A DNA stretch of 64,000 nucleotides from Pseudorhodoplanes sinuspersici (GTDB taxonomy: Bacteria; Pseudomonadota; Alphaproteobacteria; Rhizobiales; Xanthobacteraceae). Position 1 is the first letter of the stretch; each line of letters opens with the position of its first letter. The translations under genes were made by a program, and so were the position numbers. Below the pieces are notes generated by a model, which ran no database searches, was not told the DNA's origin, and saw nothing but the letters and a program-made list of their open reading frames with translations. This document shows positions 29,142-36,692 of this stretch, piece by piece. The DNA is taken from assembly GCF_002119765.1 (NCBI RefSeq), contig NZ_CP021112.1, positions 924,501-988,500 on the forward strand, in the 5' to 3' direction.

Positions 29142-30137
29142 TCAGGCGGCCGCAGCAGCGGCACCATAGCTGCGCTGGTACATCTGCTGCATGTGCTCGG
29201 CGACCGAGACGGTCGGGTATTTTGGCGTCTCGCCAGGCTTCAGGCAACTCGGGATGCATTCTAGCGGATGATCCGCGTTGCCCGAGTAGAAGAAAGGAAT
29301 CGAATAGCGGGACTTGCCCGAGACGTTGACGACGCGATGAACCGTGGAGCGATAGAGGTCGTTAGTCCAACGAGCGATGGCGTCGCCAATATTGAAGACG
29401 AAAGTGCCGGGGATGGGCTTGGCATGAATCCAGGTATTACCCGCATCGCGCACCTGCAAACCACCATTGCTATCCTGAAGCAGCATTGTCAGCGCGCCAT
29501 AATCGGTATGCGCGCCGGCACCAGTCTGGCCTGGAACAGCATCCGCCGGATGCGGCGGATAATACAACAGCCGCAGCGTCGAAAGCGGATCGCGATTGAA
29601 ACCGTCGAAATAGTCTTCCGGCAGATCCAGCGACAGTGCGAGGCCGATCATGATCCGCTCGCTGAGATCACGCATTGCCGCATGATATGCTCGCATTGTC
29701 GGCTTGAAGCCGAGCAGGTCCTGCGGCCACAAATTCGGCCCGTGATTAAACTTGCCGGCCACGACCGCAGGATGATCGGGCGGCAGTTCGAGACCCATAT
29801 AATAGGTCTCTTTCAGATCCGGCGGCGCGGTAGGATCGAGCGCCTGCGCTTTCAGCGGCTCCCAGCCACGATTGCACCTGGACAGCGTCTTCGAGACCTT
29901 GCGCTTATCGTCATCGGACTGATCGAAGAAAATGCGCGTCTGTTCCTGAACGGCATCGATCAGCCCCGCGGGAACACCGTGGTCGGCAATATAGAAAAAT
30001 CCGTTGGTGATGCAGGCCGCGCGAATATTGTCGGCGACAGCCTTACGGTTTGTCAACTTCGACGACGACAATCCACTGACATCGATGACCGGAAGCTGGT
30101 TGGAAGAGATTTCCGCGGCATTCAGGGAGTCGGGCAT
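29142..30137 (-). CDS. Isopenicillin-N-synthase-family 2-oxoglutarate/Fe(II) dioxygenase
   Basis: A 331-residue non-haem iron oxygenase. The N-terminal DIOX_N part ('LPVIDVSGL', 'NGFFYIADHGVP') precedes the catalytic core, where HTD in 'GAHTDYGALTMLLQD' and the distal H in 'STVHRVVNVSGKSRYSIPFFY' supply the iron ligands and the RxS motif that binds 2-oxoglutarate. Bacterial members hydroxylate or cleave diverse small molecules. It may be transcribed with the LysR gene upstream on the same strand (113 bp gap). The reaction is unknown. Confidence 0.9.
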   Translation of the reverse strand: MPDSLNAAEISSNQLPVIDVSGLSSSKLTNRKAVADNIRAACITNGFFYIADHGVPAGLIDAVQEQTRIFFDQSDDDKRKVSKTLSRCNRGWEPLKAQALDPTAPPDLKETYYMGLELPPDHPAVVAGKFNHGPNLWPQDLLGFKPTMRAYHAAMRDLSERIMIGLALSLDLPEDYFDGFNRDPLSTLRLLYYPPHPADAVPGQTGAGAHTDYGALTMLLQDSNGGLQVRDAGNTWIHAKPIPGTFVFNIGDAIARWTNDLYRSTVHRVVNVSGKSRYSIPFFYSGNADHPLECIPSCLKPGETPKYPTVSVAEHMQQMYQRSYGAAAAAA

Positions 30138-30250
30138 CGCACACCTCTCATTTAGAGCGCGTTCACGCCGGCCGGCTCCGGCTATTGATCCAGCTTAGAC
30201 ATGTCGATGCGCTCTCGGAAAGCACTGACTCTCGCTCAGGGTGATGCTTT

Positions 30251-31186
30251 TCAAGCATCAGGTTGCTGTTCGGCTTGTTGTCGCCGCTGCAGGTCGTCGG
30301 CGAGGAGCTGGAACAACATGTCAACCGGCGCCGGCAGGGATCGCTGGGCCCGGCACAGGATCGAAACAGTGCTGATGACCGGTCCGCCGGCATCGAGCGG
30401 AACATGGACAATGCTGTGCTCTGCCAGCGAGCGGTCGAGACCGAACCGGGTTTGGATACCAATGCCGACATTCCTCTCCACCAAAGCGCGGATCGCATCG
30501 ATGGAATTCGAACTCACCGACGCCACCAGCCGCGCGTTGAGCCGCTGAAAAGCCGGTGCAAGCATCTGCATGATGGAAATCGCCTCTTCCGGCAGGATGA
30601 GAGGATAGCCGAGCAGCGCTGATAGGCTGACTTTGGATTGCCGGCTCAGATCGTGGTTCGGATGCATGATGGCGCCGACAGCAAACTTCGCGGTGAAAAG
30701 CTGCCGCAGCCCGGCCGACACGGGCAGATCGAAGCCGACACCCAGATCGACGTCCCCCGCGATCAGGGCCTGCTCGGTGCGTAAGGACTCTGTTCGGCGC
30801 AGCGACACCGTGATCCGCGGCGCCTTGCTGAGGAGCGTGGCGATGACACCCGGCATCATGCTGGTGCAGATGCCTTCGGCCGCGGCGACAGTCACATGGC
30901 CCGAATGCACGCCAATCAACTGGTCCAGTTCGGCGCTCAGCCGCTCCGCATCCTGCAGGACGACCAGCGTGTGACGCGCGAAAGCCTCGCCAGCGGCAGT
31001 CAGGCGAACGCCAATGGCGATCCGTTCAAAGAGTGGTAGGCCGATCTCCTGCTCAAGCTGCAGGATCTGACGATTGACGGCCGATGAAGCAACATTGAGC
31101 CGGCGGGCAGCTTCGCGAATGGAGCCCGAGCGTCGCACCGCGTCGAAATACAGAATGGCATTCGAGTGCAGCCGCGGGACTTTCAT
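30251..31186 (-). CDS. LysR-family transcriptional regulator
   Basis: A 311-residue LysR regulator with helix-turn-helix 'AVRRSGSIREAARRLNVASSAVNRQILQLE' at about residues 16-45 and a standard effector domain ('GHVTVAAAEGICTSMMPGVI'). It lies between the dioxygenase and the thiamine-diphosphate enzyme, all on the minus strand. This is unusual for a LysR protein, which more often diverges from its target. An 8-bp hairpin (TGATGCTT/AAGCATCA, 30242-30260) overlaps its stop codon. Confidence 0.9.
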   Translation of the reverse strand: MKVPRLHSNAILYFDAVRRSGSIREAARRLNVASSAVNRQILQLEQEIGLPLFERIAIGVRLTAAGEAFARHTLVVLQDAERLSAELDQLIGVHSGHVTVAAAEGICTSMMPGVIATLLSKAPRITVSLRRTESLRTEQALIAGDVDLGVGFDLPVSAGLRQLFTAKFAVGAIMHPNHDLSRQSKVSLSALLGYPLILPEEAISIMQMLAPAFQRLNARLVASVSSNSIDAIRALVERNVGIGIQTRFGLDRSLAEHSIVHVPLDAGGPVISTVSILCRAQRSLPAPVDMLFQLLADDLQRRQQAEQQPDA

Positions 31187-31368
31187 CGCTTCACCATCCT
31201 ATACTGCGCGTTGCAGGCTCCGGCCTTTCAGGAGGGCGTCGCTCATCTGCGAGTGACGTGCGAAACGCCCATCGCATATTGCTTGAAATAAGATTTGAAC
31301 CTCGCTGGGTATGGCGTCGTCGAGGTGGGGGGATCGATCCGTCACCAGACGCGCTCGCTTGTGTCACA

Positions 31369-32526
31369 TCAAGAGTTCAGCCGCGTCAGATTGAAGGTCG
31401 GCACCAACGCGAATGGTCGCAGACAACCATCCATCCACCGCAGCGCATCCCGGATCGCCGGTTTGATGTCGTCGAGCCTTTCGATCAGGCGATGGTTGAC
31501 CCGCATCGCCTTGAGTACGTCGAGCGTGACTTCGCCACCCTCGGCGAAGAATTCCTGATCACCAGTATCACCACGAAACTCGGTGACAATCAGCGTCGGA
31601 ATCCCATAGCTCATGTGGCCGCGCAGCAAGTGATACACGCTGGCGAACAGCCCGAAATTCTCGATCAGCGCCACCGGCCGTCGCCCCGCTAGCCATGCGC
31701 CGGCGCACAAGCCGAAGCCGGTCCCTTCATGCGGCACCGAGATGTAACTGAACGATTCGTCTCTCATGAGAAGCTCTTGGGCCAAGGTGAAGCCGCTGCA
31801 CGGCAGGCCAACGGCGAAGTCGATGCCGTTCTCTTTGAGTCCTTCGTAGAGAATCTGACCGAAACTAGACTGGCCGACGTCTCGCAGGATCAAATCAGCC
31901 GCGGGCTTCGCGCCGTGCTCTTTCGCTGACGGTTTGAAGATCTTGACGCCGTGCGTCTGCTCGACATGGCGGGCGAAGCGATACTTGTTCTCCTTCAGGT
32001 CCATCGGCAGCGGCCCGACGAATTGCTGCTCGACGCTGGTCTTGACCACGAGTACGAGTGGCCGATCCGCATAGCGCGCGTCGAGCGCGGTGAGGAAGGC
32101 ATCGACATCGGCGACCGCCGCGACATTAGTGATGCCATAAGCACGCGCCAGCATGGCAATATCGACACCGGATGAACTGAGCGAGCCGACGGTAGGCAAC
32201 TTGCCTGTGGAGATGTAGCCGCCGTTATCGAAAACGACCACGGTCAGGTTGCCGCCAGCTCGCGCTGCGATCAGACCGAAGACGGAAGGATCGAAGAAGA
32301 TGCTGCCATCCCCATCAAGCGCGATCACCTCGCGGTTGGGCAGCGCCAGCGAAAGGCCAAGCGCGTAAGGCGTCACCATGCCCATCCCGACGGCGTAGAG
32401 GTTGGCATCCGAGGGGCGGATCGAAAACCATTCCGTGGCGGTGTTGGCCAGATTCGTTACAGCCAGCTCGTCTGTAATGCGGCCGGCAAGCGCCTTTAGG
32501 AATGCATAGCGCTTCACCTGATACAT
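31369..32526 (-). CDS. Thiamine-diphosphate decarboxylase with domains in the order PP-PYR (sulfopyruvate/phosphonopyruvate decarboxylase-like)
   Basis: A 385-residue ThDP enzyme. Residues 1-165 are the cofactor-diphosphate (PP) domain, with the metal/ThDP motif GDGS at 72-75 and NGG at 101-103. Residues about 215-380 are a pyrimidine (PYR) domain with the activating glutamate E267 in 'VPHEGTG'. Phosphonopyruvate decarboxylases have PYR first. In sulfopyruvate decarboxylase the two domains are separate ComD and ComE subunits, and here they look fused in ComE-ComD order. The likely reaction is decarboxylation of a 3-substituted pyruvate. The gene diverges from the amidohydrolase at 32710. Confidence 0.82.
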   Translation of the reverse strand: MYQVKRYAFLKALAGRITDELAVTNLANTATEWFSIRPSDANLYAVGMGMVTPYALGLSLALPNREVIALDGDGSIFFDPSVFGLIAARAGGNLTVVVFDNGGYISTGKLPTVGSLSSSGVDIAMLARAYGITNVAAVADVDAFLTALDARYADRPLVLVVKTSVEQQFVGPLPMDLKENKYRFARHVEQTHGVKIFKPSAKEHGAKPAADLILRDVGQSSFGQILYEGLKENGIDFAVGLPCSGFTLAQELLMRDESFSYISVPHEGTGFGLCAGAWLAGRRPVALIENFGLFASVYHLLRGHMSYGIPTLIVTEFRGDTGDQEFFAEGGEVTLDVLKAMRVNHRLIERLDDIKPAIRDALRWMDGCLRPFALVPTFNLTRLNS

Positions 32527-32709
32527 GCGGATCTTCGTATGGAACTAACGTCTGTTTGCATACCTAATTTCCAAGAAATCATTTTCAAAACCCATCTTGG
32601 CCGCTTTTATCGAGAAGAAGTAGCTTATAAATCAGCAGCCTTGCCTATATTTTTTGCGGGCATTTTTGCATACACTCTTTATCGTTTGGTTGCCAAGCGG
32701 AACAGAGAA
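32527..32709. promoter_or_regulatory. AT-rich divergent control region
   Basis: Unusually AT-rich for the window and holding no convincing coding sequence, although a frame stays open through it. TGCATAC occurs at 32557-32563 and 32667-32673, 110 bp apart, matching the half-sites beside the GntR gene. Both flanking promoters should lie here. Confidence 0.4.
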
Positions 32710-33672
32710 ATGAAATCGGGAAGACCCGTCACGATCGCGATCGAAGAGCATTACAACGACCCGAACTTGGTCGCGCATTTTACGGGGCTAGATCTCATCC
32801 GGCCGCCGCACATCGAAATGAAGTTGTTGGATATTGGCGAAATCCGATTGCGCGAGATGGACGAGGGGGCGATCGATATTCAGGTCCTGTCCCATGCGGG
32901 GCCGACCACCCAAAAGCTCGAACCCGAAATCGCGATTCGGATGGCGAAGGTCACGAATGACGGCTTGGCCGCAGTCATAGCACGCGCGCCAGACCGCTTC
33001 GCAGGTTTCGCCGTACTGCCGACGCCAGCTCCGGAGGCCGCTGCTGATGAACTTGAGCGCTGCGTCGCCGAACTCGGCTTCAAAGGAGCGGTGGTCAATG
33101 GGCTCACCAACGGCAAGTTTCTGGATGAGCGCGAGTTCTGGCCGATCCTGGCGCGCGCTGAGAGGCTTGGCGCTCCGATTTATCTGCATCCGGCCTTGCC
33201 AAACCCTGACGTGGACAAGGTCTATTATGAAAATCTCAGCGCTAGTTTTCCCGAACTGCGAGGACCGGTGTGGGGTTTTACAGCGGAGACTGCCACACAA
33301 GCGATCCGGATGGTTCTCAGCGGTGCTCTTTCAGAATATCCAAAACTGCAACTGATTCTCGGTCATCTTGGTGAGGCGTTGCCGTTTATGCTGTGGCGCA
33401 TCGACGATCTGCTTGCGCGGCCAGTGAGCGATGGCATGACGTTTAGTGATATATTCCGGTGTAATTTCCATCTTACGACAAGCGGAAACTTTTCCGACAC
33501 CGCACTCGCCTGCAGCATTGCGGAAATGGGGATCGACCGGATCCTGTTTGCTGTGGACTGGCCATTCGCTTCCAACAAGGCCGCCACTGATTGGGTGAAG
33601 CGAACCGCGCTCAGCGAAGGCGATAAAGCAAAAATTCTTGGAGAGAACGCGAGGAAGTTACTGAAAATGTAG
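32710..33672 (+). CDS. Amidohydrolase-family protein (non-oxidative decarboxylase / ACMSD type)
   Basis: A 320-residue TIM-barrel metalloenzyme. 'IAIEEHYNDP' at the N-terminus gives the E-x-H pair typical of gamma-resorcylate and dihydroxybenzoate decarboxylases. 'IYLHPALP', 'LGHLGEALPFMLWRIDD' and 'FAVDWPFASN' supply the histidine and aspartate ligands. A cofactor-free decarboxylation of a hydroxyaromatic or related acid is therefore likelier than hydrolysis. I chose the ATG at 32710 because the upstream frame is AT-rich and non-conserved. It ends 48 bp before an IS element. Confidence 0.87.
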   Translation: MKSGRPVTIAIEEHYNDPNLVAHFTGLDLIRPPHIEMKLLDIGEIRLREMDEGAIDIQVLSHAGPTTQKLEPEIAIRMAKVTNDGLAAVIARAPDRFAGFAVLPTPAPEAAADELERCVAELGFKGAVVNGLTNGKFLDEREFWPILARAERLGAPIYLHPALPNPDVDKVYYENLSASFPELRGPVWGFTAETATQAIRMVLSGALSEYPKLQLILGHLGEALPFMLWRIDDLLARPVSDGMTFSDIFRCNFHLTTSGNFSDTALACSIAEMGIDRILFAVDWPFASNKAATDWVKRTALSEGDKAKILGENARKLLKM

Positions 33673-33775
33673 CAACGATCGTGTGCTCTCACTTTTCTAG
33701 AAGCCATGACGGTGTTGAGCTGCTGCCGGTTTGATGGACACCAAGATAGGGTGTTTCATGAAGCCGGAGGTTGCC

Positions 33776-34066
33776 ATGCAAAGACGGAAGTTTGGTCGCG
33801 AGTTCAAGCTTGAAGCGATAAAGCTGGTCAGGGAGCGCGGGGTCTCGGTCGCACAGGCAGCGCGTGACCTGGATGTCCATGAGAACGTGCTGCGCAAATG
33901 GGTGCGCGAGCTGGGCGCCGATCCTGCACAGGCCTTTCCCGGCCACGGACAGATGAAGCCAGAGCAGCAGGAGATCGCGCGCCTGCGCCGCGAAGTGGCC
34001 AAGCTCAAGGCCGAGAGGGATATCCTAAAAAAGGCCGCAGCCTTCTTCGCGAAGGAAGCGACATGA
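33776..34066 (+). CDS. IS3-family transposase OrfA
   Basis: A 96-residue DNA-binding OrfA: a helix-turn-helix ('FKLEAIKLVRERGVSVAQAARDLDVHENVLRKW') and a C-terminal leucine-zipper-like helix ('IARLRREVAKLKAERDIL'). The ATG at 33776 has GGAGG six bases upstream. Near its end, A-AAA-AAG at 34027-34033 lies exactly in frame for -1 slippage into orfB, which would give the OrfAB transposase. Confidence 0.92.
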   Translation: MQRRKFGREFKLEAIKLVRERGVSVAQAARDLDVHENVLRKWVRELGADPAQAFPGHGQMKPEQQEIARLRREVAKLKAERDILKKAAAFFAKEAT

Positions 34067-34902
34067 AGTTCGTCTTCATTGCGAAGCACCGGGGCATCTG
34101 GCCGGTGGCATGGCTGTGCAACGCATTGGGCGTCTCCCGGTCCGGCTTCCATGCTTGGCTGAACCGCTCGTTCAGTGCCCGAGCCCGTAGCGATGAAGTG
34201 ATCGGCGGGCGGATCAAGGCAAGCTTCGTCAATAGCGATCGGACCTACGGAGCGCGACGCGTCTGGCGCGACTTGCTTGCCGACGGTATCGAATGCGGTC
34301 TGCACCGGGTCGAACGACTGATGCAGCAGCAGGCCTTGCGAGCCAGGCCACGACGACGGCGCTTGCCTAAGGATAACGGTGATCGCCAGATTGCAGTTGC
34401 TCCCTCGAACCTGCTGGACCGGCAGTTCGCAGCTGAGCGACCGAACCAGAAATGGGTTGCCGACTTTACCTATATCTGGACGGCCGAGGGATGGTTGTAC
34501 GTCTCTGCCGTGATTGACCTGTTCTCACGGCGCGTCGTCGGCTGGTCAATGAGTGCCGGTATGACGGCTCAGTTGGTCGCGGATGCCCTGCTGATGGCGG
34601 TGTGGCGTCGTGGCAAACCGGACGCGCTCATGCATCACTCTGATCGCGGCAGCCAATATGCCAGTGACCAGTTCCAGCGCTTGATGGCCGACAGTGGCAT
34701 CACCTGCAGCATGAGCCGATCCGGCAACGTCTGGGACAATGCCGCTATGGAAAGCTTCTTCTCATCGCTGAAAACCGAGCGCATCGCTCGAAGGAACTAC
34801 CGCACCCGGAACGAGGCCAAGGCAGATGTGTTCGATTACATCGAGCGGTTCTATAACACGACCAGGCGTCCCTCGACGATCGGATACGTCAGCCCCGTTT
34901 GA
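34063..34902 (+). CDS. IS3-family transposase OrfB (DDE integrase)
   Basis: A 279-residue DDE transposase. The catalytic acidic residues lie in 'KWVADFTYIW', 'HHSDRGSQY' and 'NAAMESFFSSLKTE'. The start overlaps the OrfA stop (ATGA). The frame is -1 relative to OrfA, consistent with programmed frameshifting. No internal stop or frameshift is seen, so the element may still be active. Confidence 0.93.
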   Translation: MKFVFIAKHRGIWPVAWLCNALGVSRSGFHAWLNRSFSARARSDEVIGGRIKASFVNSDRTYGARRVWRDLLADGIECGLHRVERLMQQQALRARPRRRRLPKDNGDRQIAVAPSNLLDRQFAAERPNQKWVADFTYIWTAEGWLYVSAVIDLFSRRVVGWSMSAGMTAQLVADALLMAVWRRGKPDALMHHSDRGSQYASDQFQRLMADSGITCSMSRSGNVWDNAAMESFFSSLKTERIARRNYRTRNEAKADVFDYIERFYNTTRRPSTIGYVSPV

Positions 34903-34955
34903 GTTCGAGCGGAAGCTGGGATTAGCTTAACTGGCTGTCCACTGAACCGGCAGCA

Positions 34956-35351
34956 GGCCACGCCTTCAACCCTTGCTAGCAAGAATATTTGGCGCTGGAT
35001 TGGCGACACACCAGCGAGCACTTCAGCAACAATTCTAAGCTCTTGCCTCGACAACAGCACACGTTCCGCATCCGGCGTTTCGTCGACAACAAGGTCCAAA
35101 AGTGACGGATCTTCGTAGCGGATCAGCTGCTCGCGCTTATTGTGGTTGATAGCGAGGTTGGTAGCGGCACGAAAGAGGTAGCTTTTTCGGTCTGCTACCG
35201 TCGCACTCAAGTTCGAGCTCAGAAGCTTAAGGAAGAGGTCTTGAACAAGGTCAGCCGCAGTATCCGGCGAAGATACTCGACGCTGCAAAAAGCGGGTCAC
35301 GTCTTTCCTATGAAGCCGAAATAGTTCTTGGACGTCCCACATAGCACTCAC
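34956..35351 (-). pseudogene. ECF sigma factor (FecI-type), C-terminus lost to an IS
   Basis: About 130 residues of an ECF sigma factor remain. The sigma-2 region is clear ('RLHRKDVTRFLQRRV', 'TAADLVQDLFLKLL', 'SYLFRAATNLAINHNKRE'), and sigma-4 begins ('LAGVSPIQRQIFLLARVEG') and then runs into the terminal repeat of the IS3 element at 34955. The helix-turn-helix of sigma-4 is gone and is not found on the other side of the IS, so the product cannot recognise -35 boxes. It is a third FecI-type factor beside the two complete ones in this region. The start is GTG 35351 or ATG 35342. Confidence 0.85.
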
Positions 35352-35534
35352 GCTAGCCGCGCCAGTTTCAGCGCTGAGCCTTTCTATCGTGGCGCAAAAT
35401 CGTCATCAAACTCGATGATTTATAAGAATTCCAGAGAGAGTGCTGGGGAGGAGTAAAACTGTGTTCCCCGGGCCATACCGCTTGGCTTTTTGCGGACACA
35501 GGAATTGCGCAGAGCGAAACAACGCGTTGAAAAA

Positions 35535-35744
35535 TCACTTCTCCAGAAGCCCGCTTGGCGTCGTCTTCAGCGTCTTCGCCAGCTTGACCAACATATCAAG
35601 CGACGGGTTTCTGACTCCCCGCTCGATCCCGGAGATGTACGTCCGATCAATCCCCGTCTCGAACGCCAGGTCCTCCTGGGACCAGCCCAGGTCCTTTCGG
35701 GCTGCCCGCACGTTCCTTCCCAGGATCTTCCTGTAGTTTTCCAT
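35535..35744 (-). CDS. Small XRE-type helix-turn-helix regulator, copy 1
   Basis: A 69-residue protein that is almost entirely a lambda-repressor-like HTH: 'LGRNVRAARKDLGWSQEDLAFETGIDRTYISGIERG'. It has no effector domain. Such minimal XRE proteins control mobile elements or restriction-modification genes. It differs from copy 2 (42148-42357) at only a few residues, mainly the last eight. The gene is within a 247-bp direct repeat, and a deleted IS lies immediately upstream. Confidence 0.88.
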   Translation of the reverse strand: MENYRKILGRNVRAARKDLGWSQEDLAFETGIDRTYISGIERGVRNPSLDMLVKLAKTLKTTPSGLLEK

Positions 35745-35806
35745 CCGGGCATCGCGCCCGGACGTCGACTAATCGTCCACGGACTCAGCGTCACATTGTC
35801 CTGTAC
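35560..35806. repeat. 247-bp direct repeat, left copy
   Basis: Aligns without gaps to 42173-42419, with 21 mismatches by hand count (about 91% identity). It covers most of the XRE gene and its upstream region. Both copies stop at ..CCTGTAC, right beside an IS end (one base before it on this side, a few bases before it in the right copy). The copies lie in the same orientation and bracket the first receptor system. Confidence 0.85.
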
Positions 35807-36676
35807 TGTCCGTCGTCAGGTAATTCGAGACTGATTAAGCGTTTCTCGAAGGGCTCATCTGGGGTTAGAGTTTAGGCGGCCTGCAGTCTGTGCTGCAAGC
35901 GGCGGTTCGCAACGGTTTCACGCTTGATGCGCTGACGCTCGGCCAGGATTTTCTCGGCCCGGTCGGGGTAAACGTCGGCAGGCGTGAGGTTGTCGATGCT
36001 CTCATGGTAGCGGCGGTGATTATAGTGTTCGACAAACGCGCCGACCTGACGTTCGAGGTCGCCCGGTAGATAGTAGTTTTCGAGCAAGATGCGGTTCTTC
36101 AAGGTCTGATGCCAGCGTTCGATCTTGCCCTGGGTCTGGGGATGATACGGCGTTCCGCGCACATGCTGCATGTCTTTGCCCTTGAGCCACGTGGCCAGAT
36201 CGTCCGCCACGTAACTTGATCCGTTGTCGCTCAGAAGCCGTGGCCGCTGCTTTACGTTGATATGGTCCAGGCCTGAGGCCGCAAGCGCCTGGTCAAGCGT
36301 GGCCGCGACGTCTGATGCACACATCGCGGGACCAAGCCTCCAGGCCACGATGTAACGCGAGAAGTCATCGAGTACGGCGCTTGCCGGCTTCCAGGAATTT
36401 CTTGGACCAGCCATAATAGATCGAGGCAGCAATGCCCTCGCGGCGGCAGAGCTCGGAGATGTTTTCCTCGCCGCGCAGTCCTTCCAGCACGATGCGGATC
36501 TTCTCTTCCGCCGAATACTGCCGTCGCGTCTGACGACGGATGGCCTTCAGTACTTGTTCTGCCGGCGCTTTGCCCGGCCCGGATTCCTGCTTCATCTTCG
36601 CTCCTTACGGCTATGAACCAGAAATCCTCCCTTCGGAAAGTCCCTCAATTTGTCTCAAGGGCGCTGACGGCAAACA
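35807..36676 (-). mobile_element. Internally deleted IS3-family element
   Basis: An 870-bp derivative of the element at 42425-43934. The ends correspond: the orfB-side end reads inward TGTCCGTCGTCAG (from 35807), and the orfA-side end reads inward TGTTTGCCGTCAG (from 36676). The middle is missing, joining the end of orfA's first half directly to the catalytic half of orfB. It is not autonomous, but the ends remain and could be mobilised in trans. No target duplication was seen. Confidence 0.8.
35872..36595 (-). pseudogene. Transposase remnant: OrfA N-terminus joined to OrfB C-terminus
   Basis: The first 70 or so residues are OrfA ('QTRRQYSAEEKIRIVLEGLRG', 'ISELCRREGIAASIYYGWSKKFLEAGKR'). At about 36,375 the sequence jumps, in another frame, to the OrfB core 'VLDDFSRYIVAWRLG' and on to 'HNHRRYHESIDNLTPADVY'. 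The first DDE aspartate (TDFTY) is lost, while 'LLSDNGSSYV' and 'GKIERWHQTLK' remain. It cannot encode an active transposase. Confidence 0.85.
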
Positions 36677-36692
36677 CATCAACCCTACGGCC

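Larger units (their letters stand above)
33721..34955 (+). mobile_element. IS3-family insertion sequence, apparently intact
   Basis: A 1235-bp element bounded by imperfect inverted repeats: TGCTGCCGGTTTGATGGACA on the left and, read inward from the right end, TGCTGCCGGTTCAGTGGACA. It starts TG and ends CA as IS3 elements do, and contains overlapping orfA and orfB. I find no target-site duplication. On the right it sits inside a sigma-factor gene. On the left the missing part of that gene is not found, so a deletion accompanied or followed the insertion. Confidence 0.9.

Noticed and set aside
30242-30260. Rho-independent terminator at the end of the LysR gene
   Set aside because: The 8-bp hairpin is real but no T-rich tract follows on the minus strand, so termination there is doubtful.
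32539-32709. N-terminal extension of the amidohydrolase including a hydrophobic stretch
   Set aside because: The region is AT-rich and unlike the conserved body, and family members begin at the EEH motif just after the ATG at 32710, so it is treated as promoter DNA.
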